Source: Byssothecium circinans
Taxonomy: Eukaryota > Ascomycota > Dothideomycetes > Pleosporales > Massarinaceae
Reading direction: 5' to 3'
DNA length: 64,000 nucleotides
NCBI GenBank assembly: GCA_010015675.1
Contig: ML977003.1
Span: 43,611 to 107,610 of the forward strand
Part shown: piece after piece, positions 24,075-34,253 of the stretch
Numbering within the stretch: position 1 is the first letter of the stretch
Layout: every line of letters begins with the position of its first letter
The notes under the pieces: generated by a model
What the model saw: only the letters and a program-made list of their open reading frames with translations
Database searches by the model: none
Told to the model about the DNA's origin: nothing
Position numbers and translations under genes: made by a program

Positions 24075-25418
24075 ATGCCGGCCTTCTACCCAAGACCCAA
24101 CATGCCTCGGCAGCTCCCTCTCACGCCGCCGGAGTTTGTGCCCAGCTACCACTCGGGCTGTGGCGGAATGCCCTACCAGCAGACCGCCTACTCTGGCCAG
24201 CCGAGCATCCGACATCAAGATGATGGCTACGACTTCGCAGACCGCTACGGCCAGCTCGCTATTGCCATGCCACCCATGTATCCGCAAGCAGGTACCTACT
24301 TGAGCAGTGCTGCCCCGAGCCTGCCACCGCCAAGTTCGTTCTACGACGCACCCATCTTGCCGCCCATGCGCGTGCAGAACGAGCAACATCGTGCGCAAGA
24401 GTTCGGCCAACGCGTCGTGCAACAGCCCAAGGAAGAGAAGCCTGTGGGAGGTGTGTCGGCAAAGCTGGACTACGAAATGGATGTCATGACCGACTTTGTC
24501 TGCGAGACTGCGCTCCAACTCATTACCCCTGGTCGCACGATGCCGCCGTCATTCCGCAAATGGGTTCACCAAGTACTGTGTGCGACTAGACTACCATCTG
24601 CGACAATACTGCTGAGCATGTTCTACCTGTCGACAAGGATGCACATGCTTGGTGGTGTGCCCAAGACAGACAGCCATCTATTCCGCCTCCTCACCATCGC
24701 TCTGGTACTGGGTAGCAAATTCTTGGATGACAACACCTTCATCAACCGCTCATGGTCCGAGGTCAGCGGCATCCCTGTCGCGGACCTTAACCTGCTGGAG
24801 ATGGAGTGGCTCGTGGCCATTGAGTTCAAGCTTCACCGCGATCCTTCAGAGAGCCACGGCTGGGATACTTGGTCCAACCACTGGAAAGATTATCAGACTC
24901 ACGCTACTGCTCGTGCAATCCGGCCAAATAAGCTGAGCCCCATCGACACTTCGGTGCATCGACGCTCCCTCAACAAGCCGTTGCCACCCCTGCCGACTCA
25001 GCAGAGTTACAATCCGCCGCCGTACGAGTACACACCCAAGTCTGCGCAGCCTTCGTACAACAATTCGGCCAGCTTTTCGCACTTCGATCCGTGGCGATCT
25101 GCGAATGATCACTCGCCTGCTTCTGCACCGACCACGGGGCCCACCACCCCAGAATACTACGGAGCCACGGGTGCTTGGGCTCCGGAGGGTTACTCGCGTC
25201 GCACCATGTTCGGTTTCCCACCCCTGTCTCAGCCTGCCCCTAGTCAGCCCCAGCAACAACAGCAACCCCCCAATTACGGCCCACCTGCCTACTCTTCGCA
25301 ATACCACGCTCCAGTCTGGAACAACCACGGCGTCAACTGTGGTTGCATGTACTGCGCACAGAGACATCCGTCCTATTTCATGGCACCCGGTTTTGGCCCT
25401 CAAGCTGTTGCTGTCTAG
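24075..25418 (+). CDS. Pho85-type (Clg1/Pcl-like) cyclin
   Basis: 447 aa, single coding exon. A Pro/Tyr-rich N-terminus (MPAFYPRPNMPRQLPLTPPE) precedes a cyclin box at ~150-265 with TRLPSATILLSMFYLSTRM, RLLTIALVLGSKFLDDNTF and INRSWSEVSGI...LNLLEMEWL. The motif KFLDDNTF plus SWSEVSG marks the Pho80/Pcl/Clg1 group, which activates the Pho85-class CDK in nutrient and morphogenesis signalling. The C-terminal third is Pro/Gln-rich (poly-Gln at about 25252-25266) and ends with a CGCMYC motif conserved in filamentous fungi as far as I recall. Clg1 is the closest yeast type; the exact orthology is inferred. The long pyrimidine-rich leader suggests transcriptional or translational regulation. Confidence 0.85.
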   Translation: MPAFYPRPNMPRQLPLTPPEFVPSYHSGCGGMPYQQTAYSGQPSIRHQDDGYDFADRYGQLAIAMPPMYPQAGTYLSSAAPSLPPPSSFYDAPILPPMRVQNEQHRAQEFGQRVVQQPKEEKPVGGVSAKLDYEMDVMTDFVCETALQLITPGRTMPPSFRKWVHQVLCATRLPSATILLSMFYLSTRMHMLGGVPKTDSHLFRLLTIALVLGSKFLDDNTFINRSWSEVSGIPVADLNLLEMEWLVAIEFKLHRDPSESHGWDTWSNHWKDYQTHATARAIRPNKLSPIDTSVHRRSLNKPLPPLPTQQSYNPPPYEYTPKSAQPSYNNSASFSHFDPWRSANDHSPASAPTTGPTTPEYYGATGAWAPEGYSRRTMFGFPPLSQPAPSQPQQQQQPPNYGPPAYSSQYHAPVWNNHGVNCGCMYCAQRHPSYFMAPGFGPQAVAV

Positions 25419-26937
25419 GTGCCAGGCATGGCTCATCGTCCCGATGCAGATACTATACGACAGTTGGGTATCCCGTATACGGCTACTCTCGGCGCCGGGT
25501 ATACGTGCAACGATGATATTCCGATCGAGTCTCCGGCACCCCACAATGTTGGTTTCCTTGACGCTCTTCTTTCGACCACTTTATATCCACATGCGGTCTC
25601 ATCTCAGCGAATCATCCCTCCAAAAGTTTCTTTTCCATGACGCCTTCTGCGCGTTGCTACCCATGTTCGGACCTCATCAGGACCTCAGACAGGACCGCCA
25701 GTCCTCCGTTATACACCTACAAGGCGTTCATTCCTTCTCTTCTTGTCGCTATTTGACACGCATATTGGCGCCATTCCGGATCTTACGAAAAGCCCAAGGC
25801 TTGCGACCATCTTGCATGATAGATTTCCTTCGTTTACATTTTGCGACACCTTTCTTTACTGTTCTTGTTCATTACGTTAGACGTCGGTTGTCCATGGTTC
25901 AATGGTGCACTTTGAGCGAAATTGCTGGATGGAGGCGTTAATGGTCTGGCCTTGGTGTCACTGCGATACTCCTTTTTCTTTGTTTTGTTTGCGTTTGCTG
26001 CGCTCGCGCTTCGGGCGTCGGAGGCCTGCGGCTTATCACGATTACATTTTCTTTCCTACGCCGTTACAAGAATGATTCGGGGGTACTTTGCACAGGTTTA
26101 ATGGTCTTTCTTTGGAAAACCGCATGGGGGTTTTCCGATGTTCTGGCGATCAGCTTCCGCCTCTCGATCCTTCGAACCGCAGTCGGTGGTGGACCACGCT
26201 CCTCCCCCTCACTGCCCAGTTGGCTCGAGTGCATCCGCACTGGATACCCCTTCGATTTTTGCAATTTCTTTCCCTTTGAAATCGTCACCGTATACCCTCC
26301 CTTGTGGAAAATTTGTAATTAATTGCATCGGGACCTCGACGGGGGCATTACATTGTTTTATCTGTTTCCTTTTCTTCTCCTACCTGATTTCTTTTGGGCT
26401 GGAAAACAACTGCTTCGTTCCCTTCTTCATGATGGACTCTTATACCAAATGGCACATAATAGGGGAAATGGGCGGCAAGTTCAGCGTCCCTATTGGTGGC
26501 ACTTTCTAGTGTATTCATTCCTGCAAGTGCAATCAATGTGCAGCGATCGACTAGCATGGTAGTAGCATTAAAAAATTGAAAAGATGATTAGAAAGGCCTA
26601 TCCACCGTCCTTGAAATAATGCCAGTCTGCCTCTGTGTGAGGAATTTTCGTACATGGGAATCACGTTTCAGGGCTCCCTCCCCTCAGACATCGATCATGC
26701 TTTCAAGATGGACGTCGATAACTTGCACTTGGGAGCTGGGAAAGCCGGGTCGAGTGGATCTCCGGATTTACCTCCCTCCACACGGATGATGATAAAACCC
26801 TTCTTCCTATTATTGTTTAACTCCGAGGTGTGTCGGATAACCGGGCGAACAGAAAGGCCGTGGGGCCGGTGGGGTGGTCGGGACTCGGGAGATGGTGTCG
26901 TCATTCACCGACTCTACAAATCGCACAGCACAGCTGC
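25419..26937. other. Intergenic region downstream of the cyclin gene
   Basis: About 1.5 kb. A plus-strand open frame at 25105-25941 overlaps the cyclin gene in another frame and looks like a shadow. No supported gene; probably the cyclin 3' UTR and the following spacer. Confidence 0.4.
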
Positions 26938-26945
26938 GTCCGCGG

Positions 26946-27092
26946 CAGTGATGGGCAAAAAATAGTAATTACTACGCACGGCTATAATTTTGTATGTGAA
27001 TAATAGTAATTACTATTTACCATGTAGTGATTACTATTCCCTCTTTAGGTTTAGCGGATAGTAATTACTATCGCTATGCCCAACACTGGTTG
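26946..27092. mobile_element. hAT-type MITE (about 147 bp)
   Basis: Left end CAGTGATGGGCA and right end (reverse complement) CAGTGTTGGGCA are hAT-like terminal inverted repeats, although the right end carries four extra bases (GTTG) outside the CACTG. The identical 8-mer GTCCGCGG flanks the element at 26938-26945 and 27093-27100, the target-duplication length of hAT elements. Inside are four copies of the perfect or near-perfect palindrome TAGTAATTACTA (about 26963, 27004, 27024-27037, 27059), typical of subterminal transposase-binding repeats. There is no coding capacity. The TIRs, flanking repeats and palindromes are seen directly; family assignment is inference. Confidence 0.8.
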
Positions 27093-27425
27093 GTCCGCGG
27101 GGTTCCCCGTGCGTGGGCGCCACTTGCTCATGCATATGCATAGGAATTATTGCTGACTTCTTCTGATCCGTGTTCTTTTGTCCTCCCCTCCCCGTCGTCG
27201 GGGTTAAAGTACATGATATACTCCGTAGATTATAGACGTTGGTTCGGGGCGGACCAGTGGTGTGTGGTGAGATGGTGAGATGGTGAGATGTCGACGACAA
27301 AAGCAATTTTCTTCTTGTTCTTGCAAAGCTGCGGAAGCTGCGGAAGCTGCGGAAGAGCGCGAGCGGAGAAGCTGAGTCTTTCTACTCTTGGCCGTGGCCG
27401 TGGTCGTATTCAACAATCATTGGCA

Positions 27426-29128
27426 ATGCATATTTTGTCACTTCTTTCTCCTTCTCCTTCTTCGTCCAAGAGCTTTAGAGCCTTACCGTTTCCTTCGTAT
27501 TCCTCTACCTCTACCTATTCCTCTTCCTACCCACGTTTCTCCACCCCACGGTCCATACACACCTCCGCGCGCTCCAGCCCGAAACCTACACAGTGGGCGA
27601 CGCCGCGCTTCGCACACACGGTCAAGATGAGCTCTGCGGCCGCGAGTATCGTGACGGCGGGCTTGTACGCGGTAGTGAGTAACCCGGCGCAAATCGCCGC
27701 GCAGCCGGACGATGCGGCGGAGAAGCGACATCATGTGAAAGGCGGGCGGGGGTTCCGGAATCCGTGGGAGAGCTTTCGGGAACTGAGTGCGTGGAGGTTG
27801 GTGGTGGGGTTGCTGTGGTGAGTTTTGGCCAGGGTTTCGTTTGTATGTATCTAGTTGGGCGGGCGGAGGTGGGGAGTGTGATGGGGTGGTTCTGGTTTGT
27901 TGGAGTAAGGGGAAGAAGAAGTAAAAGGAAGAAGAAGGAGGAAGAAGAAGAAGAAGAAGAAGAAGAAATAAAACGAGAAAAGGAAAAGCTAACACCACCG
28001 CCCAGGCGAAAACTCACCGGTCAATCCAACACGCCCTCCACCACCCCGCCAACCGTCCCCGTCCACCCCCCATCCTTCCTCCCCACCCGCACCACCCCCA
28101 AGCTCCGCGCAACCTGGCTCGGCCACGCCTGCTTCTACCTCGAATTCCCGTCGGGCCTGCGCGTCCTCTTCGACCCCGTCTTCGAGCCCTGTTGTGCGCC
28201 CATCGCCCTGAAGGCGCTGCAGCGCTTCACGGATCCGCCCTGCGAGATCGAGGACCTGCCCTTCGTCGACGCCGTGGTCATCTCGCATAACCACTACGAC
28301 CATCTGAGTTACCCCAGCGTGCAGCGGATCCGGAAGAAGTTCCCACGGGCGCACTTCTTCGTGCCGTTGGGGAATAAGACGTGGTTTGAGAAGAGTGGGG
28401 TGTTGGGGGGTCGGGTGACGGAGTTGGATTGGTGGGAGGGGAGGGATGTGCGGTTTGAGTCTATGGATGAGGGTGAGGGTGGGAAGGAAGAAGCGGTCTC
28501 TGGGACTAGTGATGATGCTGTGGTAGAAGAAGGTACAGAAGGAAAAGAGGTTATTACGGCGACTATCAGCGCTTTACCCTGCCAACACGTTAGCGGTAGA
28601 GGGCTCTTCGATAGATGTAAGACGCTGTGGGCGAGTTGGAGTGTGGAAAGTGGAGGCGTGAAGGTTTATTTCGCTGGGTACTTTTTCCCCTTTCCCCTTT
28701 TCCCCCTTCCCTCCTGTCTCCCACAATCTCCCTAACCCACCCACAGCGACACAGGCTACCGCTCCGTACCCCACCTCCCCCCCACCACCGACGACTACTC
28801 CCCCACCCTCTCACACCTCCCCGTCTGCCCCGCCTTCTCCCAAATCGGCACTCACCGCGGGCCCTTCGATCTCGGCCTCATCCCCATTGGCGCCTACGAG
28901 CCGCGCTACATCATGTCGCCCATGCACGCGAATCCCAGGGACGCGGTCAATATCTTCCTCGATACCAAGTGCAGGCGCGCGCTGGGCATGCATTGGGGCA
29001 CGTGGGTGTTGACCGAGGAAGATGTTATGGAGCCGCCGAGGAAGTTGGCGGCGGCGCTGGGGGAGTTGGGGGTGGAGAGGGAGAGGTTTGGGGTTGTGGA
29101 TATTGGGGGAAGTGAGGAGGTGGATTAG
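27426..29128 (+). CDS. FMP30: Mitochondrial NAPE-hydrolysing phospholipase D-like metallo-beta-lactamase protein
   Basis: 481 aa in three exons (27426-27817, 28006-28677, 28747-29128; introns 188 and 69 nt). The N-terminus is Ser/Arg-rich with [10 protein letters not shown], like a mitochondrial presequence. The metallo-beta-lactamase fold follows: [12 protein letters not shown], then the zinc motif HNHYDH (His ~225), [28 protein letters not shown] and [18 protein letters not shown]. This is the NAPE-PLD/Fmp30 family, which cleaves N-acyl phosphatidylethanolamines to N-acylethanolamines. The first intron contains a long GAA/AGA microsatellite that extends its length. The start at 27426 gives the presequence; an internal ATG at 27627 (MSSAAAS) and an upstream in-frame ATG at 27288 are alternatives. 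A Ser/Glu-rich insert (about 28460-28555) interrupts the catalytic domain. Confidence 0.9.
27911..27970. repeat. GAA/AGA microsatellite within the FMP30 intron
   Basis: A purine-only stretch dominated by AGA/GAA triplets, lying between the donor at 27818 and the acceptor at 28005 of the first FMP30 intron. Likely polymorphic. Confidence 0.85.
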
Positions 29129-29452
29129 GTTAGGGGGGGGAAGAGGGAAGGGGAGGGAAGGGGAAGGAGGGGTGGTTGGAGTTTGAGGTCGAGATACCCT
29201 TGCTGTTGGTTTTATGCTGTGTATATATATGAGTGTATGCTTGTGTTTATGCATTATTTGGGGAAACTATAACATAAACTGAATCTAATAAATGGATGAA
29301 TGGAACGCTTTTCTATAATCCTTCGGGATCTGGAGCGCAAAGTTAACCATACATATCATCTAAAACACTAACACCCGCACACAGTACTCATTGCACACCA
29401 ATACAATCACCCCCACCCCCACCCCCAGCAAACCACCCACCCACCTACCTAC
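29129..29452. other. Convergent 3' spacer
   Basis: 324 bases between convergent genes. G-rich just after FMP30, then AT-rich, then a CCTA/CCCA-rich simple sequence up to the NDUFAF7 stop. No gene. Confidence 0.5.
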
Positions 29453-31181
29453 CTACCCAACAACATCCCCCCCAAACCCCACCGGCCTCCTCACCCCCTC
29501 CCCCTCTCTAAACGGCACAATAGCCAAAACCTTATAAATCCTCCCCATCCCCGTCGGCCCCCTATCCACCAACCTCTTCCATGCCGTCTCCAGCCTCGCC
29601 TTCACCACCTCATCCTTCGCACTCTCCAGCAACCGTTCTGCCCTCTCCCTAATCCCCATAGTCCCCAGGAAAAACGCTTGCTCGACAGGTCCATGGACCT
29701 CCACCCCGGGGGAGGCGTTCAGAGCGGATTCGGCGAGGGCGAGGAAATCGACGTCGGCGCTGAGGTCGACGAGGCCTGGGGAGGTGAAGGGGGAGCAGGG
29801 CGCATGGGAGCGGATCCCGCGGAGGGTGTTGGCGGGGATTGTGGAAGCGGGGCCGTAGTCTAGGATCAGGGCTGCGCCGGAGGGGTGGGGTTTTGTGAAG
29901 GGTTTGGGGTTAGTGGAGGCGGGGTGTGTGGATGATGATGTTGTGGTTGGGGAGGGAGTTGTTGAAGATGATGGTGGTGATGATGGGGGATTGTCACCGC
30001 CTATACGGACGGCGAAGTCGGATACATAGGACAGGGATTCTGGGGAGATTTCTATGATGGCGTCGGTGGTGTTCTCGAGCTTTTTGTAGCGCGGGGATGT
30101 TTGGGGGAGGTAGAGGGAATGCGGCGTTGGGGTCTTTGAGACAGTGAGGTGGAATTCTGGGGGTGGGTCTTTTGTCGTCGTTGAGGATGGGGAGGGGGTA
30201 TCGGGTTCGGGTAAGGGGGCTACGACGAGCTCGTGCCACTGGTTTTTGGGTGCGTGGGGTCCCGTCTTTGGTTTTATGGGGCCGGTGGGTGTGATGATTG
30301 TGGAGGATGAGGGGATTTTTGAGTTGGGGGTGTTTTGGAAGACGTGGATGGGGAGGGCGTCGAAGAATTCGTGGGCGAGGATGAAGGGGGTGGATGTTTC
30401 TTCTACCTTAGAGTTAGCTATGTGTCGTTGAGATTGTGGCATAAGGGAAAGGATGGCATACCTTTGGGCACCAGCCGAATGTCTTCGCACCATGTAATCT
30501 TGCATCCAGGTATATATTTGCATGGCGCTGTCCACCCAATGTCCGTCTCTTTGAGCTCGTCAGTGCCTGAGAGTAATTGCGCCTGTTGTTTTCTCAATTG
30601 CTCCGAGGCTTCCACCAGATAAATATCCTTCACACTCTCCGCGAACGGCCTGAAGCTTGAGATCGTCTGTCCAAAGTCAGCCTCTCATCTTGACTAATTC
30701 TTGTTCGAACTATCATACCCTAAGCACATCGCTCATCAACGTCCCCCTTCCAGGCCCAACTTCCATAATCTGTACCTTCCCATTCTTCTCTTGCGCAATC
30801 CATTCTGTGTATAGCCATATGCCCACCAGCTCTCCGAAAACCTGGCTGATCTCCGGACTCGTGATAAAGTCGCCTTTCGCCCCGAACTGATCGTGCCCAT
30901 CGGTTTGACGGGTGTAGTAGCCACCAAGGTCAGACGTGAGGCATTGTCGCATATACGCTGCTACAGAGATGGGGCCAGTAGTCTACACATACAATCAGCA
31001 TCCACATCCTATCAATTCCATGTAGTGCTCTTACTCTTATAGCTTGCGCAAGCTGTTTCGCAAGAGGTGTCGACCACTGTCGCTCGCCAGTCGAGGACCA
31101 TCGCAGGCCGCACCTTAGTGGTAATCGCGGTCGCGTGGACCTCACCGTACTCCGAATCAAATTTAGAGAGTTCGCTCTCAT
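29453..31181 (-). CDS. NDUFAF7: MidA/NDUFAF7-type mitochondrial protein arginine methyltransferase
   Basis: 521 aa in four exons (31181-31035, 30982-30719, 30666-30462, 30402-29453; introns 52, 52, 59). The N-terminus RANSLNLIRSTVRSTRPRL with CGLRWSSTG is a mitochondrial presequence. The SAM-dependent methyltransferase domain (formerly DUF185) shows DLGGYYTR, GDFITSPEISQVFGELVGIW, the SAM loop IMEVGPGRGTLMSDVLR, YLVEASEQLRKQQ and ILAHEFFDALPIHVF. Human NDUFAF7 symmetrically dimethylates an arginine of the NDUFS2 subunit during complex I assembly. The acceptor of intron 3 was placed at 30403 (GGTAG) because it alone restores the frame. The middle of the last exon has a Pro/Ser/Thr-rich insert. 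The start faces the CDK gene across 200 bp. Confidence 0.92.
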
Positions 31182-31381
31182 CTCTCACGTCGTTATCGAA
31201 GTTCCATGACGTCGCATGCGGGATCGAAAAAGTTGACTCTGGAACCAGACGCGGGAGCTATGACCACCGCTTATTTCCATCGTCGCCTTACCACGTGCTC
31301 GGAACCTCACCTCAACATGACACTTTCGATCAGGAAAAATTGAGAATCTCAGAACGAAGGGATTGAGAAGAGAAGGAAAAA
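31182..31381. promoter_or_regulatory. Short divergent promoter NDUFAF7 / CDK11-like kinase
   Basis: Exactly 200 bp separate the two start codons, so both promoters must overlap. No specific factor site is recognised beyond a CACGTG-like CCACGTGC near 31291. Confidence 0.5.
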
Positions 31382-32725
31382 ATGTCATCACGCTGGGCCG
31401 ACACCGAAGCCGACCAAGCAGAATCCCAACGCCGCAAGAAAGAGAAAGAAGAAAAGAGGCGCTTGAAGCTCCAAAAACAACAACAACAAGCAGAGCAAGC
31501 AGCAGCAGCCGAAGAATCCTCCGACCGACCAACGAAAAGAAGAAGACTCTCCAATGGCTCAAACGACAAAACCTCACCACCCCCTCCCGAAGCTCGGAAA
31601 CTCCTACGCTTCGACGACACAACCTGGACCCCATGCCGCCACACCTCCAACTTCGAAATCCTCAACCCCATCGAAGAAGGCTCCTACGGCTTGGTGTCCC
31701 GCGCCAAAGACATCGCCACCTCCTCCATCGTCGCCCTAAAAAAGGTAAAAATAGACACGCAGCACCAAGACGGCTTCCCCATAACCGCCCTCCGCGAAAT
31801 CGCCATCCTCCAACGCGCCCGCCACCCCAACATCGTACACCTCCGCGAAGTCCTCACAGGCCCCTCTCCAACCGACACAGTCCTCGTCATGGACTTCCTC
31901 GAGCACGATTTAAAAACGCTGCAGGAAGACATGCCCGAGCCGTTCCTCGCCTCAGAAATCAAGACCCTACTCCGCCAACTCACCTCCGCGCTTTCTTTCT
32001 TGCATGAAAACTTCATCCTCCACAGAGATCTCAAGACCTCCAACATCCTCCTAAGTAACCGCGGCCACCTCAAACTCGCCGACTTCGGCATGTCCCGCTA
32101 CATCCCCCCACCGCACGCGCCCCTCACCCAACTCGTCGTCACGCTGTGGTACCGCGCGCCCGAGCTCCTCCTCGGCACCGAGACCTACGGCCCCGAGATC
32201 GATATGTGGAGTCTCGGCTGCATCTTCGGGGAGCTCTTGCTCAAAGACCCGATCCTCCAGGGGAAAAACGAGGTCGAGCAACTCGCCAAGATATTCGCGC
32301 TCTGCGGCCTGCCGACGGAGAAATCGTGGCCCGCCTTCTGGCGCCTGCCGAATGCGAAGTCGCTGAGGGTCCCGCGCGATGCGGGCGTGAAGGCCACGGG
32401 CGTGCTGCGCACGACGTTTCCTTTTCTTACTGCCGAGGGCGTCGACCTGCTGTCCGAGCTTTTGTCGCTGAACCCCGAGCGGAGATTGTCGGCGGGAGAG
32501 GTACTGCGCCATGCGTACTTTCGGGAAGCGCCGAAACCGAAGCCGATGGAGCTTTTCCCGACGTTTCCGAGTAAGGCTGGGCAGGAGAAGAGGAGGCGGA
32601 AGGCGAGTCCGAGTGCGCCGAAGCGGGGGGATGCGAGGGCGGTACGGGATGTGGATTTTAGTGGGATTTTTGCGAATCGGGAGGAGGAGCAGGCCGGTGC
32701 TGGGTTTCAGTTGAGGGTGGCTTAG
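31382..32725 (+). CDS. Cyclin-dependent kinase of the CDK11/Ppk23 group
   Basis: 447 aa, single exon. A basic, Lys/Gln/Ala-rich coiled N-terminus (residues ~15-60, PTKRRRL nuclear signal) precedes the kinase domain (~88-385). Catalytic features are complete: glycine loop EEGSYGLV, VALKK, the C-helix PITALRE, HRDLKTSN, DFG, and WYRAPELLLG. MDFLEHDLKTL and EIDMWSLGCIFGELL match CDK11/S. pombe Ppk23, where the cyclin-binding helix is PITSLRE; here it is PITALRE, as spelled in CDK9. CDK11-type kinases link transcription and pre-mRNA processing. The C-terminus (KPMELFPTFPS) is also typical of the CDK11/CDK10 group. The assignment to CDK11 over CDK10 is likely but not certain. Confidence 0.9.
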   Translation: MSSRWADTEADQAESQRRKKEKEEKRRLKLQKQQQQAEQAAAAEESSDRPTKRRRLSNGSNDKTSPPPPEARKLLRFDDTTWTPCRHTSNFEILNPIEEGSYGLVSRAKDIATSSIVALKKVKIDTQHQDGFPITALREIAILQRARHPNIVHLREVLTGPSPTDTVLVMDFLEHDLKTLQEDMPEPFLASEIKTLLRQLTSALSFLHENFILHRDLKTSNILLSNRGHLKLADFGMSRYIPPPHAPLTQLVVTLWYRAPELLLGTETYGPEIDMWSLGCIFGELLLKDPILQGKNEVEQLAKIFALCGLPTEKSWPAFWRLPNAKSLRVPRDAGVKATGVLRTTFPFLTAEGVDLLSELLSLNPERRLSAGEVLRHAYFREAPKPKPMELFPTFPSKAGQEKRRRKASPSAPKRGDARAVRDVDFSGIFANREEEQAGAGFQLRVA

Positions 32726-33058
32726 GAGGGGGGGTATTAGGGTTAAAGTTAGTAGCTAATAGATGTCTGGAACGTTCTGGGTATTGAGGAAACCTGATGG
32801 CACATGTATGAATGAACGGGAGGATGGGAAGGGTATTAATGGCATTGCATTACTGGTCCTGAAATAGGATATCTAAGAGACTCCACCCCCTACGCTTTTA
32901 GCGCATCCAAGTAATACGTGTGAAATCTCTGAACGCCTGGTGGTTATCAAACGATGATCTTATAGGAACGCACTCTGATTTCGAAGCCAGATACAAACTT
33001 CCCTTTCAACGGAACTGCTCATCTGCATCGGAGGAAACTCTGATCTCGAAATTGACTC
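32726..33058. other. Convergent 3' spacer
   Basis: 333 bases between the 3' ends of the kinase and the RNPS1-like gene. AT-rich, no gene recognised. Confidence 0.45.
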
Positions 33059-34253
33059 CTAGTCACGTACTCGACGAGGCGGTCCTCGACCCCTGCTCCG
33101 ACTCCTACTGCGATCGCTGTAGCTGTCGTAGGAGCTATAACTCGGGCTTCTCCTTCCACCATCTCTCCCCCCTCTTCGCGGCGGTGAATCGCGCCTCCGG
33201 TATCCACCATCCCTTCGCCCTCCCCTTCGTGGCGGAGTTCTCGAACGCGACCGCGAATACGAGGACCTAGAGGGACTCCTCCGTCGCGGACTCCTGGACC
33301 TCGACCTGGATACTGTTCGTCTCGGTCTGTATGATGCATACTCTCCCCTGCCTCCTCTTCCACCTCCTCGTCCACCTCGGCCCCTAAAGCTACCCGGCGG
33401 AGACCTTGATCGGTACCTCGGCGGCCCCCCTCCCATTGGAGGTGGTCTATACCCCCCTGGTGGACCTCCCGGTCTATATGAATCATCCTCTCTATGGAAA
33501 CGCGGGGGAGGACCTCGGTTCAGCGGTGGCGGTGTGCGAGAGAAGCGGCGGCGTGGGAGGACGATGGAGACAGCAATCTTTGCACCGTCCAGTTGAGCAT
33601 CGTGCATTTTCGCAATCGCCTTTTCCGCATCATCGATCTCGTGATACAGGATGTATGCGGTCCCGCGGTTTACATTGACTAGGAGAGAGTTAGCTGGTAA
33701 GCCTATGTGAGGAGATGAAGCTGCATACAAACTGGGTTCACGGGAAGTTTGAGATCTTTGATGGGACCGTATGCACCAAATATTTCGCGCAAATGGCCTT
33801 CGTTCACGTTCTTGGTCAATTGCTCGACAACGATCTGGGGAATAGTTAGCAAACTGAGGTAGACAAGGCTGGATATCATTGAGCTCTGGTTTCTTGAGAT
33901 CCACGCACCTTAGCGCTTCTGGGAGCTGGGGATTGACTCCTCCGACTGGGACTCCGCGAAAATGACTGTCTTCGTCCTCTAGGTGTCACCGATCGCGTTC
34001 GAGACCTTGACTTGCTCCGACTATCACCGCGGCGGCCATTGCGAGGGGGCGAGGCTGATCGTGTAGGGATTCGAGATCGCGATCGCGATCGCGAGCGCGA
34101 CCTGGAGCGTGAGCGGGGTGTTAGGGAGCGCTGCGCTGATTTCGATCGGTCGCCTTCTGTGCGTCGTGAAAGTGTATGTGTCCGCGAGCGACCGCGGGAT
34201 GCGTTGCGGCTGCGCGAGCGCGCAGGAGCTGGAGAGCGGGAGTCTGATGGCAT
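33059..34253 (-). CDS. RNPS1: RNPS1-like SR-family RNA-binding protein
   Basis: 356 aa in three exons (34253-33909, 33834-33729, 33678-33059; introns 74 and 50). Residues 1-115 are an Arg/Ser-rich region with long RS dipeptide runs. A single RRM follows (~116-195): RNP2-like IVVEQLTKNVNEGHLREIF, YGPIKDLKLPVNP, and RNP1-like NRGTAYILYHEIDDAEKAI. The C-terminus alternates Arg/Gly boxes (RGGRGGGRGGRG) and RS repeats and ends RRVRD. This RS-RRM-RS/RG order is that of RNPS1, an exon-junction-complex/ASAP factor involved in splicing and mRNA quality control in the nucleus. An in-frame upstream ATG at 34376 would add 41 residues of different composition; the later start is preferred. Confidence 0.88.

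Noticed and set aside
25105..25941. 278-codon plus-strand frame overlapping the cyclin C-terminus
   Set aside because: It is in another frame of a clear cyclin gene and its sequence has no protein-like pattern; treated as a shadow.
26150..26220. Minus-strand GGTTCGAA resembling a tRNA B box
   Set aside because: The flanking bases do not form T-arm or acceptor stems, and no A box lies at the right distance.
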